From contig NZ_SNXC01000014.1 of the NCBI RefSeq assembly GCF_004362145.1, positions 1-64,000 of the forward strand: a stretch of 64,000 nt of DNA. The letters run 5' to 3'. The stretch is from Marinomonas balearica. GTDB lineage: Bacteria; Pseudomonadota; Gammaproteobacteria; Pseudomonadales; Marinomonadaceae. The position numbers were made by a program, and so were the translations under genes. The notes under the pieces are model-generated. The model was given only the letters and a program-made list of their open reading frames with translations, was not told the origin of the DNA and did no database searches. The first letter of the stretch is position 1, and each line of letters opens with the position of its first letter. This document shows, piece by piece, positions 53,473-62,019 of the stretch.

Positions 53473-54781
53473 ACCTAGAACATTTTTTGCTATTCATCGC
53501 TTCGAGTCAAAGTCTTATGAAGACTCAGCAGGGAAAATAGAAATACGAGAGCCTATGGTTCAATCAGGGCGACTTGGAGAACATGAAACATTTCATTTTG
53601 GCTGGGATGAGATAGATTGTCTTGATTTAATAAATCAATCTATTAAAGTCGCAAAGGCTCAAGCAGGCAATGCTCCAGTTGTTATTTATGGCGCAGGAGC
53701 TCATACGACTCAGCACTGGTATCTTTTCTCATCGCTCAATATTGTTGCTGTCGCAGATAAAAATGAGTCGCTTTGGGGAAGTTTTTTAAAAGAAAAGCCA
53801 GTTATAAGCCCTAAACAAATTTCGGATTATTCGAATCATGTTGTGATCTCTAGTAGAGCATATGAAGAAAATATTCGAGATGAATTGCTGAAAGCTTATC
53901 CTACTCTGACTCTTTTCCAGTTGTATGGCAATGACTATATGGAGAAGCGTTTGGTGCTTTGGGCAAATACATTGCGCGAAAAGGTACTGCGGTTTCAGCC
54001 TGATTTGCTTGTTCATACGCCTACGCACGTTAGAGAGAACTTGCCATCGCAATTCTTTCTTGAGTTGAAACAGCAAGTTCCAAATATGAAAATCCTAACA
54101 GTATGGTGGGATTATGATGAAACGAATATTGAAGCTGGTTATCTTGAATACGAGCGTCAGGTATTAGAGTACGCTGATTTAGTAATAGAAAACTCTAATG
54201 GTACGCGATTAGAACGCATGCATAGAAATGAAGCACCTTACTGTTCGCACCTAAATTCTGAAAAGGTTATTTTTCACCCTAGCTGGTTTGATCCTAGTTT
54301 GTTTTATAATAGTGGTGAAGAAAGAGACATTGATATTGCACTTTTTGGCAGTCGAGTTGGAGAAAGAGGAAGGTGGATTGACTTTCTTGAGGACACGTAT
54401 GGAGATAGGTTTAGGCATATTGGTGGAGTTTCAGGAGAGCATCGTAATCCAATTCCTATATCTGAATACGCGGCTTTGCTAAGGCGTACCAAGGTAGTAG
54501 TAAACACGCAAACTTACTCTTTTCGAAGTCAATGTAAAGGGAAGGTTCGGGAAACACTGCAGTGTGGCGCCATCCTTATGGAGGAGGAAAATAGCGAGAC
54601 ACCATTAGCATTTCCAAATGATGATTCTATCCTATACTTCGATAGTTTTGAGGGGCTTAGGGATAAGATCGACACCTTAATTGAGCATTATTCGAAATAC
54701 AAGCAGCCTCGCAATGAGATTAATTGGGTCGCATGGACTGAATATCTACTAGAAAACCTGTTTGGAAGTGAGAATTTATGA
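53462..54781 (+). CDS. Two-domain glycosyltransferase (Rossmann-like N-terminal domain plus CgeB-like GT)
   Basis: A 439-residue protein. Residues about 65-160 form a small Rossmann-like domain (APVVIYGAGAHTTQHWYL, NIVAVADKNESLWG, HVVISSRAYEENIRDEL). The C-terminal half is a CgeB/glyco_trans_1_2-like glycosyltransferase, with DIDIALFGSRVGERGRW and KGKVRETLQCGAILMEEE. The first domain recurs in spirit at the C-terminus of the two large sulfotransferase-like proteins. It probably attaches the sugar made by the upstream genes. Confidence 0.75.
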   Translation: MLTKPRTFFAIHRFESKSYEDSAGKIEIREPMVQSGRLGEHETFHFGWDEIDCLDLINQSIKVAKAQAGNAPVVIYGAGAHTTQHWYLFSSLNIVAVADKNESLWGSFLKEKPVISPKQISDYSNHVVISSRAYEENIRDELLKAYPTLTLFQLYGNDYMEKRLVLWANTLREKVLRFQPDLLVHTPTHVRENLPSQFFLELKQQVPNMKILTVWWDYDETNIEAGYLEYERQVLEYADLVIENSNGTRLERMHRNEAPYCSHLNSEKVIFHPSWFDPSLFYNSGEERDIDIALFGSRVGERGRWIDFLEDTYGDRFRHIGGVSGEHRNPIPISEYAALLRRTKVVVNTQTYSFRSQCKGKVRETLQCGAILMEEENSETPLAFPNDDSILYFDSFEGLRDKIDTLIEHYSKYKQPRNEINWVAWTEYLLENLFGSENL

Positions 54782-55737
54782 TGTCAAAAGAAACACTAAT
54801 GGTTCGTTTTCCGAACTTCTTTAGACAGTGCAACTTTCACTGTCCATATTGTACTGCCGATGTTGGGGCTGACAATATTCGTTATAAGTGGCCTTATAGA
54901 GATAATCATAGAAAAATTTTAGAAAATCTTTTGAAGCTCGATAAAATGTTAAATATCCGTTTAGGTCCTGCTGGTGAGTTTTTTGTTAGTAAAGATTTAG
55001 TGGAGGATGCTCGATGGTTGACACAACAGAGCAACGTAGAAGCAGTAAATCTAATAACGAATATGGGCTTTACAGAGAAACAATATAGTAAATTTTTCGA
55101 AGGCTTTAATCTTGATAAGGTTGCACTAACAGTTTCATATCACCCTACTGAAATAAAAGATACAGACGTTTGGAAAAAAACGATACTTACATTAGCTGAG
55201 AAAATGCCTGTATCTATTGTGCTTGTTGCTTATCCTCCGTTGGTGCATATGTTGCCAATGATCCATGAAGAGTTAAAAGAATTAAATATTCCTATATCGG
55301 TTAATGGTTTTATTGGTAGCTTTCAAGGTGAAGTATACCCTTATGCTTATACTGAAAAACAAAAAGAATTCTTAAAAGATATTAGCTTTTCTAGACATGA
55401 ATATGAATTCTGGATTAATGGAATAAAGCCAGGCTTATGCAATGCCGGATATAAGTCAATATTCATTGATATAAAAGATGGAAAGGTCTATTCGTGTGGA
55501 ATGCCAAAGAATATTTCACTTGGAGAGCTATTAGATGGACCAAATATAGATCTATTAGACGGGCCTTTACCTTGTATGAATAGTAAGTGCATGTGCGATT
55601 CAGAAAATTATAATCCGGTCGTGTTTGATGAATACTATGACCGTACTGGAATTGCATTGCGACAATATGAATACAAATTCAAAGAAATAGCGATGGAAAA
55701 CCCACTTATGGATGAATGGAATATAGCTTATTGGTAG
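54778..55737 (+). CDS. Radical SAM protein with a SPASM-like C-terminus
   Basis: A 319-residue radical SAM enzyme. The 4Fe-4S motif is CNFHCPYC (C18, C22, C25; CX3CX2C). C-terminal cysteines in GLCNAGYKSIFIDIKDGK to YSCGMPK and in PCMNSKCMC suggest one or two auxiliary clusters of SPASM/twitch type. Substrate unknown; in this setting a sugar or glycan epimerisation, dehydration or C-C bond step is plausible. ATG overlaps the upstream stop (ATGA). Confidence 0.82.
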   Translation: MMSKETLMVRFPNFFRQCNFHCPYCTADVGADNIRYKWPYRDNHRKILENLLKLDKMLNIRLGPAGEFFVSKDLVEDARWLTQQSNVEAVNLITNMGFTEKQYSKFFEGFNLDKVALTVSYHPTEIKDTDVWKKTILTLAEKMPVSIVLVAYPPLVHMLPMIHEELKELNIPISVNGFIGSFQGEVYPYAYTEKQKEFLKDISFSRHEYEFWINGIKPGLCNAGYKSIFIDIKDGKVYSCGMPKNISLGELLDGPNIDLLDGPLPCMNSKCMCDSENYNPVVFDEYYDRTGIALRQYEYKFKEIAMENPLMDEWNIAYW

Positions 55738-55742
55738 CAATC

Positions 55743-56147
55743 ATGAATGAAAATTTATTCCCCCCAATTGAAGATGAATTTATCGAACTTACTGAGTTTT
55801 TTTGGTGTTTGAAATCTAAGGCCCTAGAGAATGATTTTCTAAAAAAAAGTATTGAAAAATTCGGAGTTAGTATAGATAAAAAATACCCTATTCTTCCAAA
55901 AGACAAAGACTCCTCAGATGTTTGGCAAGATTATATGCAACGTTGGGAAGAAAACGAAAGAGAAGTGAGTGTACTTTTCTCTGAATATGTCGCAGCCCAT
56001 AAATTTTCAGAAACCTCTGTTGAGGATCGGCTTTGGAGAGACTTCTCTTTAAGAGACGATTGGCCTACTTGGGTATTAATTAATTATCGCCAGATGCTAA
56101 AACACTATTCTAAATCGACAAATTACATAGAAATTAACAGTATATAA
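55743..56147 (+). CDS. Hypothetical protein downstream of the radical SAM gene
   Basis: A 134-residue protein, acidic and aromatic, without signal peptide or membrane helix (FIELTEFFWCLKSKALENDF; RLWRDFSLRDDWPTW). I do not recognise the family. Start at ATG 55743, five bases after the radical SAM stop; an upstream in-frame start (55716) lies inside that gene. Tight coupling suggests a partner or substrate-binding protein of the radical SAM enzyme. Confidence 0.55.
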   Translation: MNENLFPPIEDEFIELTEFFWCLKSKALENDFLKKSIEKFGVSIDKKYPILPKDKDSSDVWQDYMQRWEENEREVSVLFSEYVAAHKFSETSVEDRLWRDFSLRDDWPTWVLINYRQMLKHYSKSTNYIEINSI

Positions 56148-56162
56148 TGAGAGGGGTTCAAA

Positions 56163-56828
56163 ATGGATATTCATGCGATTGCAGATGACCTAGACAATTG
56201 GGTTACGAATCACCCTTGGGCCAAAGGAGGGTATGTAGATCCGAGTTCTACTCGAGAAGAGAGAATTGCATATCACTCCAACAAAAGTAGCACAAACCCA
56301 ATTCAACAAGTGAGAGAAGAGATTCTCGGTTTAGTCGAAGTAATGCTTGGTTTGAAAAAAAGGCAAAAAATTGTTGAAATTGGTTTTGGGGAAATTGGTG
56401 GAACACATCGACTTTTTAAACAGCTTTTCGATGAAGTTCATACTATAGAAGTTAGAAATGATGTTGTGGATAGGCATGTGCATGAGCAAATGGAAGGAGA
56501 GCTTGGGAACAGTCATTTTTATATTGGTCCTTCCAATGATCCTGATAACTATTTGAATGTTTGTAGAGCTGTTGTACAGTGCGATGCGCTATTTATTGAT
56601 GGGCATCATTCTCGAAATATAGTCGAATCTGATTGGCGAATGTATCATCATCTTGTGAGGGAAGGCGGGATTATTATTTTTCACGATACCATTGTTGATT
56701 TTGAAGGAGAACGAGAAGTAGCCGGTCTAGTTGAGGATCTTAGTCATGGAAATATCAATGGCAGGAAACATGAGTTTTCTCATATTCATAAATCTGTTGA
56801 CGTAGGTATAAGCTACTATATTGTCTAG
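56163..56828 (+). CDS. Class I SAM methyltransferase-like protein
   Basis: A 221-residue Rossmann protein. The SAM site is IVEIGFGEIGGTHRLF with VHTIEVR as motif II. DALFIDGHHSRNIVESDW and GGIIIFHDTIVDFEG match the methyltransferase-24/cephalosporin-hydroxylase-like group. It may O-methylate the glycan or act as a glycan hydroxylase. AGAGGGG lies ahead of the ATG. It is the last gene of the plus-strand island; a hairpin follows. Confidence 0.7.
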   Translation: MDIHAIADDLDNWVTNHPWAKGGYVDPSSTREERIAYHSNKSSTNPIQQVREEILGLVEVMLGLKKRQKIVEIGFGEIGGTHRLFKQLFDEVHTIEVRNDVVDRHVHEQMEGELGNSHFYIGPSNDPDNYLNVCRAVVQCDALFIDGHHSRNIVESDWRMYHHLVREGGIIIFHDTIVDFEGEREVAGLVEDLSHGNINGRKHEFSHIHKSVDVGISYYIV

Positions 56829-56837
56829 AGCTATTTT

Positions 56838-56861
56838 GGGAGGTGTACTAAAGCATCTCCC
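56838..56861. terminator. Hairpin between convergent operons
   Basis: GGGAGGTG (56838-56845) and CATCTCCC (56854-56861) pair with one mismatch around an 8-nt loop. It lies in the 41-bp gap where the plus-strand glycan operon meets the minus-strand sulfotransferase operon. Confidence 0.5.
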
Positions 56862-56869
56862 TGATTTAG

Positions 56870-57751
56870 TTAGTCAAAATAATCGTACTGAAACGTTAGG
56901 TCTGGCAGCGCATATCCAAGTGTTTTTAAAAAAACGTATAGTTCTTTAGACATCACAGAAGTAAATCCTTCTTTTTGCCAGTCGTGCCAAGATTCGAAGG
57001 AGTGATCTAAGTGCGAAGATGTACTCTTATGTTGATTGATCGCACCAGAATCAATAAGAGGTCGCATATCTTCAGTTGAGTACTTTAAACCAGTGATGTC
57101 TTCACAGGTTTGTATAGCGTACATGATATCAGTGGTCATTTTCTCCATTTGAATCGTGCGCATCAACGGACCGTATCGTCTTAAGTCTTGGGCTAGATTA
57201 AACAAAGTATAACAGCTAGTGAAAAATGCTTTTTGTTCTATACTGTGTTTATCAAACCACTCCAGTTCTAACACGTGTGGGAACCTTGAACAAAATAACT
57301 CGAAAAATGTAGAATAATGAGTGCTTAACTCTGGAACTGCTTCTGCTTGAATCACACCACTCATATGGCTTTTTATAAACTGGAAGGGGTTCCGAACTAG
57401 GTGAAAAACCTTAGGTGATATAGCGTTGAAGTCCTCCTTATAATAGAGTTCACGCGGTACAAAGGTATGTACGTTGCCGAAAACTGCTTTACTAGGAAAG
57501 CTTCGTTCGTATATAGCATAGAGCTCAGACAGTGACAGTTTTTTTAACTCAAGGTTTGTTCTTCCTCTTGTTAGAGGGTCCAATCTTTCGCCTGAAATTC
57601 CACGTGTTCTTTCCGCTTCAAAACAGCCTTCAATTACGGAATCTATTTCGTATGTTCCGTGGGCAACGAATACATCGCTATGAGTAGACAGCGCAAAAGC
57701 GAGCCATCTGCTTGCGGAATATCCATAACTAACAACGCTAAATCGATTCAT
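56870..57751 (-). CDS. Small sulfotransferase-like protein C2
   Basis: A 293-residue P-loop protein, last gene of the minus-strand operon. The 5'-phosphosulfate-type loop is SYGYSASRWLAFAL (about residues 8-21); the 3'-phosphate-type segment is VFHLVRNPFQFIKSH. It is paralogous to C1 (60203-61081): both share VAHGTYxxDSVxxGxxE, LTRGR/VTRGR, HSFVLHELY/HTFVPRELY, the ITGLxYS segment and GAxNxHxxxSS near the end. ATG 57751 has GAGG six bases upstream and overlaps the A2 stop; ATG 57763 is four codons longer. Sulfonate acceptor unknown. Confidence 0.72.
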   Translation of the reverse strand: MNRFSVVSYGYSASRWLAFALSTHSDVFVAHGTYEIDSVIEGCFEAERTRGISGERLDPLTRGRTNLELKKLSLSELYAIYERSFPSKAVFGNVHTFVPRELYYKEDFNAISPKVFHLVRNPFQFIKSHMSGVIQAEAVPELSTHYSTFFELFCSRFPHVLELEWFDKHSIEQKAFFTSCYTLFNLAQDLRRYGPLMRTIQMEKMTTDIMYAIQTCEDITGLKYSTEDMRPLIDSGAINQHKSTSSHLDHSFESWHDWQKEGFTSVMSKELYVFLKTLGYALPDLTFQYDYFD

Positions 57752-59294
57752 GATGTACCTCATTCCAAATGAGCTGCTTTATAAAGTGGTTTCTTTTTGC
57801 AAAAGAGATCATGCTTTCTATCGTCGCTTCATGAGTCGGTATCGCAAACACTTTTCCATCAAACGAGGCTAACTCTTGTGATGTGTGGATTTTTTTGTTC
57901 TTAAGAATTAAACCAGCCTCCAATTGGTCATAAAGCTGGACATTTTCTGCTTCAAGTATACCTCTAGGAAGTGCTCGTTGCAGGTTTTCGAAATCATACG
58001 AGATTCCCCAGAGCGCAATAGAGGCATGCTCTTTGAGGTTTGAGACAAGTTTTTCGATAAATTCAGAGGTGTGTTCGTTTTGATTGCTCATATTATTGTT
58101 GTTCAGCTTTTTGAAGGCGTGATCAATAAGGTCTGAACTCGATGAGGTTAGTTCTACGAATAAGCTGTCGTCATTAAAGGTTGCGCGCTCTATTTTGCTG
58201 TTTTTTTGCCATGTTCCCGTATAAAACTTGTACTTTGATACATCTATATTCGATTTGTTGAATGCAAAAGTCGCGAGCATTTCATCTCTGACGACTAAAG
58301 GTGCTCCGTTACGAATACTTTTTGAGATGATTTTCTGTTTTTCGTTATAGTCGCTTTCGCGAAAGTGCTCTATTTTTTGGTATCCAAGTTCGTCGAGTAT
58401 GTGATTAAAGCCGTATGACTTAAAAAGCTCAAGATGTTCGTTAACGAGATTATGTTTCCAGTCCCCAATCACGCCTTTATTGACCCTAAAATTATGTCGA
58501 TGATAAAGAAAGGTGTTCTTGTGGTCCATCGATTTCCATATAGATGCTTTTTGTTCTAGTGTAAGCAGAACACCAAGATACTCACAGATACCAGAAATAG
58601 TCATTATTGGATCTGTAATAAGCTGTTCCCAATGGACACAATAATAATTTTCTTTTATATCGAGAAATTCATCCCAATACTTTTTTTGATGCGATATTAA
58701 CCCTTCACACAGTTTTAAGTCAGAGAATTTAGACAGAGATATTGATAATCGAATACTCTCTTCATCTCCTAAATGCTGGTTACTTTGAATGTACTCGCTG
58801 CTTAAGGCGTTAATGGAATGATTCGCAGAATTAAATATGTCTAAAGGATTTCGAATGCTAGCGAAGTGGAAGTGATTTTTACTTAGATTTAAAAGGGTCC
58901 TCGGATATTCGTGAGAATGTAACGTATCGCTACGATAGGCGAGAACAGAGGGAACTTTGTGTGTAATGAGGATATCGCCTTTCCCCATAATTCCAATATA
59001 CTTTCGGACAAAGTAATTTCCCTCGCTGTCGAACCACTGAGGACCTCCGTTGATGCTTCTAAACTCACCGTTTATGATGATATCTTTTTCATCATATCCG
59101 GATTTGGAAAGTGCATCGAGGTAGCAATTATAAAGATTTAAATCGTTATCATTGAGAATGTTTTGTGCGGCTTGTCGCTCTTCGCAATCATTTAGTGAGC
59201 CAGAAATTAGTTTGATTTTATGAATGATAGAATTAAGCAGGGCGTAGCCAGATCTCGGCTGTCCAGACAGGATAATACGTTGCTCTATGCTCAT
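57738..59294 (-). CDS. Large sulfotransferase-like protein A2 with a C-terminal Rossmann-like domain
   Basis: A 518-residue protein. The N-terminal ~300 residues are a P-loop sulfotransferase fold: LSGQPRSGYALLNSI (P13-R14) and FASIRNPLDIFNSANHSINA (R148-N149-P150), followed by VHWEQLITDP. A C-terminal domain (about 420-515; IALWGISYDFENLQRAL, KVFAIPTHEATIESM) resembles small nucleotide-binding Rossmann modules. It is a paralogue of A1 along its length. It begins within the stop of B2 (ATGA). Confidence 0.75.
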   Translation of the reverse strand: MSIEQRIILSGQPRSGYALLNSIIHKIKLISGSLNDCEERQAAQNILNDNDLNLYNCYLDALSKSGYDEKDIIINGEFRSINGGPQWFDSEGNYFVRKYIGIMGKGDILITHKVPSVLAYRSDTLHSHEYPRTLLNLSKNHFHFASIRNPLDIFNSANHSINALSSEYIQSNQHLGDEESIRLSISLSKFSDLKLCEGLISHQKKYWDEFLDIKENYYCVHWEQLITDPIMTISGICEYLGVLLTLEQKASIWKSMDHKNTFLYHRHNFRVNKGVIGDWKHNLVNEHLELFKSYGFNHILDELGYQKIEHFRESDYNEKQKIISKSIRNGAPLVVRDEMLATFAFNKSNIDVSKYKFYTGTWQKNSKIERATFNDDSLFVELTSSSSDLIDHAFKKLNNNNMSNQNEHTSEFIEKLVSNLKEHASIALWGISYDFENLQRALPRGILEAENVQLYDQLEAGLILKNKKIHTSQELASFDGKVFAIPTHEATIESMISFAKRNHFIKQLIWNEVHHESI

Positions 59295-60199
59295 AAACCG
59301 CTACCTTCTATGATTCTTTGAACTTCCGTCAACATTGAAAATGCGGACTGATAGCCAATGCTTAGCGCTTTAGCTCTTTCGTTATAATTGCCTTTTTCGT
59401 ATTCTTCTACGCAATAATCAATAAAGTTGCCTGAAGCGGTTAAGGTGAAGTCCTGTATATCCGCTCTGATATCTGTTTGTTCACTTACGAGCAATGACTC
59501 ATTAATTAAATGGTAAAAAAAACGCGATTGAGATGGATAGGGCCATTCACGAAATTGTTTTAAATTTAGGCAGATTTTAGCGCGCGAGATCAAATCATTT
59601 CTATGGAATGGAGCCGTTAAAGCATGCACTGACTCGACATAAAATCCACGTTCCTTTAATTCATTTATGATCGTAGTTCGGTACTCTGTCTTTGCTCCAG
59701 TGAAGAGGAAATCAATATTCTTTTGCTCATCACTTCTATGTATAACTTGCTTAAAATTAGGTACATAATAATGCGGGAAATAAAGCACTGGAATAGAAAG
59801 ATTGTCTTCATAGTCTGATTTAGCAACATCACTAAAATGCCATATTGCACTGGCGTATTGACACGCGTCTAAAAAATTATTGTACCTTTCAGACCAGTAT
59901 TCACTATCGAAGTAGTAGGAACTGCCATCTTGAAAAGAAAAGTTGTTGAACGTATTTTTCGTCAAGAACTCAGTACCGACTATGATAAGCCTTCCATCAT
60001 TTTTGACTAAATGATCAATTTTTCTCACATATTCAGCGTCAAAATTCTCAATTACTACATTAACGTGACCGGGACAAAGCTCTTTCTCAATATCCGCAAT
60101 ATGCCCTGCTAACTCCAAAGCACTTTTAATTAGCAAAAAGGTATCGCCTACATTGATACCGAAATTCCAGTGATTACCGTATATGAGCTTGAAGTGCAT
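59291..60199 (-). CDS. CgeB-like glycosyltransferase B2
   Basis: A 302-residue GT-B-like protein and a paralogue of B1. Shared blocks: EFLTKNTFNNFS, YWSERYNNFLDACQ, PVLYFPHYYVPN, DFLFTGAKTEYRTTI, LISRAKICLNLKQFREWP and SRFFYHLINESLLVSE. The last two correspond to the donor-binding half of CgeB/glyco_trans_1_2 proteins. It lies between a C and an A gene in the minus-strand operon, with a 3-base gap and an ATGA overlap. Confidence 0.65.
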   Translation of the reverse strand: MHFKLIYGNHWNFGINVGDTFLLIKSALELAGHIADIEKELCPGHVNVVIENFDAEYVRKIDHLVKNDGRLIIVGTEFLTKNTFNNFSFQDGSSYYFDSEYWSERYNNFLDACQYASAIWHFSDVAKSDYEDNLSIPVLYFPHYYVPNFKQVIHRSDEQKNIDFLFTGAKTEYRTTIINELKERGFYVESVHALTAPFHRNDLISRAKICLNLKQFREWPYPSQSRFFYHLINESLLVSEQTDIRADIQDFTLTASGNFIDYCVEEYEKGNYNERAKALSIGYQSAFSMLTEVQRIIEGSGL

Positions 60200-60202
60200 T
60201 TT

Positions 60203-61081
60203 CTATCCTAAAAAATCTAGGTTGTATCCATTCTTTTTATAAATACATAAATCACTTTCATCTAAAATATGATGAAATATATCTTTCTGTAGTTTAGTCC
60301 AGTTTGTGTAGGTATCTTCTGCCTTACTACTGGCTTTTCTTCTATGAGAGTTGAGAGCGCCTCCAGAGATAAAGCTTTCCAGTGACTGATAAGAATATTG
60401 AAGTCCCGTAATCATTTCACAATATTTCTTAAGGTATTCAATATCCGATGTCATCTCCTCCATAAGAATGTTGTCAATGACTCCCTCAAAGTTGTGTAGG
60501 TCTTGCTGTTGTCGTTTTATGGTATAACAGCTTAAAACATGTCCTCGGTGTTCCATGTTATTACTATCAAAGTCTGGAAACTGCTCTGGAAAGGACTCGA
60601 ACTCTTCTAAAAATTGCTTCTCAAAAAATGAGGAGTAATGATTGTGTAGTTCTTCTGCAAATAAATGGGCGTCAGTGACGAGTTTCGTATGAGATGCAAT
60701 ATAGTTGATAGGGTTTCGGATCAAATTAAAAACAGTCAAATCCATTTCATGGATCTCGGGCTTATTGTAGAGTTCATGTAAAACAAAGCTATGAACGCAT
60801 CCATAGTTTTCGAAGCCCGGGAACTCTGTTTTAAAGTGTTCATATAGTTCTTTTAGAGGCGTTGTCTTTATAAAGCGCTCAGCTTCTCTTCCTCGTGTAA
60901 CCGCATCTTTGTTTATTGGGGCGCTTAGCAGAGCTTTTTCGCTCTCGTAAGAGCCGTTTACGACCGAGTCTAGTGGATAGCTTCCATGGGCTACAAATGT
61001 GCGTTTGTTCGAAGCTAGTACAAAACTAAGCCATCGAGTTGCGGCAGGCCCATTAGCAGTAACACAATAATTTTTTTTCAC
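60203..61081 (-). CDS. Small sulfotransferase-like protein C1
   Basis: A 292-residue paralogue of C2. P-loop-like TANGPAATRWLSFVLASN, VFNLIRNPINYIASH and MEEMTSDIEYLKKYCEMITG are visible. It belongs to the same unassigned sulfotransferase-like branch. Codons and lengths are similar to C2, so the pair looks like an old duplication within the operon. Confidence 0.7.
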   Translation of the reverse strand: MKKNYCVTANGPAATRWLSFVLASNKRTFVAHGSYPLDSVVNGSYESEKALLSAPINKDAVTRGREAERFIKTTPLKELYEHFKTEFPGFENYGCVHSFVLHELYNKPEIHEMDLTVFNLIRNPINYIASHTKLVTDAHLFAEELHNHYSSFFEKQFLEEFESFPEQFPDFDSNNMEHRGHVLSCYTIKRQQQDLHNFEGVIDNILMEEMTSDIEYLKKYCEMITGLQYSYQSLESFISGGALNSHRRKASSKAEDTYTNWTKLQKDIFHHILDESDLCIYKKNGYNLDFLG

Positions 61082-61097
61082 GAAATACTCCTAAAAC

Positions 61098-62018
61098 TTA
61101 GACCTTCAAAAAAGATAAAATGTCATTTATATAATGAGTAACTGGCATGTTTTGAGCGAAGTTACGATGTTGATTCAATGCTACTTCGTTGTATAGGTCA
61201 TCCTCAATAAGTTCAATGACACTTGCACATAACTCTTCGCGATCTTTTTCAATGATAAAGTTTGATAGATCGCACTTTACTGGCGTTGTTTCCGATATGA
61301 TGCAAGATTGATTTGTAAGGTGAAAATGCAATCTTGAGTTTGAAGGGTGTTTCCAACTCTCTTTCTGCTTTAAATTTAATGCGACTTTAGAACGTCTGGT
61401 CAGGTCTTCCCTTAAGTAGGCTGGTGTTGTTGTATCACACTTAGTTATTGAAAGTCCGCTTTGCTCCAATTCTTGTAGTATATCTAGCCTATATTGGGTA
61501 AGTACGCCCGTAAAAACAACGTCATAGTCTTTTTTGACCAAAGATGGGAACGGCATTTGGAGCGATGGTAAATAAGTGTGAGGAAAGTACATAACAGGCA
61601 CATCGGGAAAAGCCTGTTGATAAATATCAACCTGATGCTCGGATAAATGAAACAGCCCGCGACAATGTTGAAGAATGCGTAGAAAACTCTCGTAACGCTC
61701 TTTCCAGTAGCTAGGTATTTCATAATGGCTTTTATTCGCCTCTGAATTTGAGAATTGATTAAATGAATTTTCGGTTAAGAACTCAGTCGCAATTAGGTAA
61801 ATGTGTGTCGAACGATCATTACATTTGCTTTCTAGCTCTTCTACATTTTCACTATTAAAACCTTCGACCAATATATTGGTTCGCCCTATGACAACTTCTG
61901 TACTTAGGCAGGTCGAGATCCCCGCTTGTAGCAAAGTATGTTGTACTAAAAAGTAGCACTCGGGAATTCGGTTGTTTCGAAAGTGCTGCCCGTATACTAA
62001 GTAAACTAAGTGATCCAT
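61098..62018 (-). CDS. CgeB-like glycosyltransferase B1
   Basis: A 306-residue paralogue of B2. It has EFLTENSFNQFSNSE, YWKERYESFLRILQ, PVMYFPHTYLPS, DVVFTGVLTQYRLDI, RRSKVALNLKQKESWKHPS and HFHLTNQSCIISETTPV. The second half fits the CgeB/GT1_2 donor domain; the first half is specific to this family. It starts one base after the A1 stop region and precedes C1 by 16 bases. Confidence 0.65.
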   Translation of the reverse strand: MDHLVYLVYGQHFRNNRIPECYFLVQHTLLQAGISTCLSTEVVIGRTNILVEGFNSENVEELESKCNDRSTHIYLIATEFLTENSFNQFSNSEANKSHYEIPSYWKERYESFLRILQHCRGLFHLSEHQVDIYQQAFPDVPVMYFPHTYLPSLQMPFPSLVKKDYDVVFTGVLTQYRLDILQELEQSGLSITKCDTTTPAYLREDLTRRSKVALNLKQKESWKHPSNSRLHFHLTNQSCIISETTPVKCDLSNFIIEKDREELCASVIELIEDDLYNEVALNQHRNFAQNMPVTHYINDILSFLKV

Positions 62019-62019
62019 A

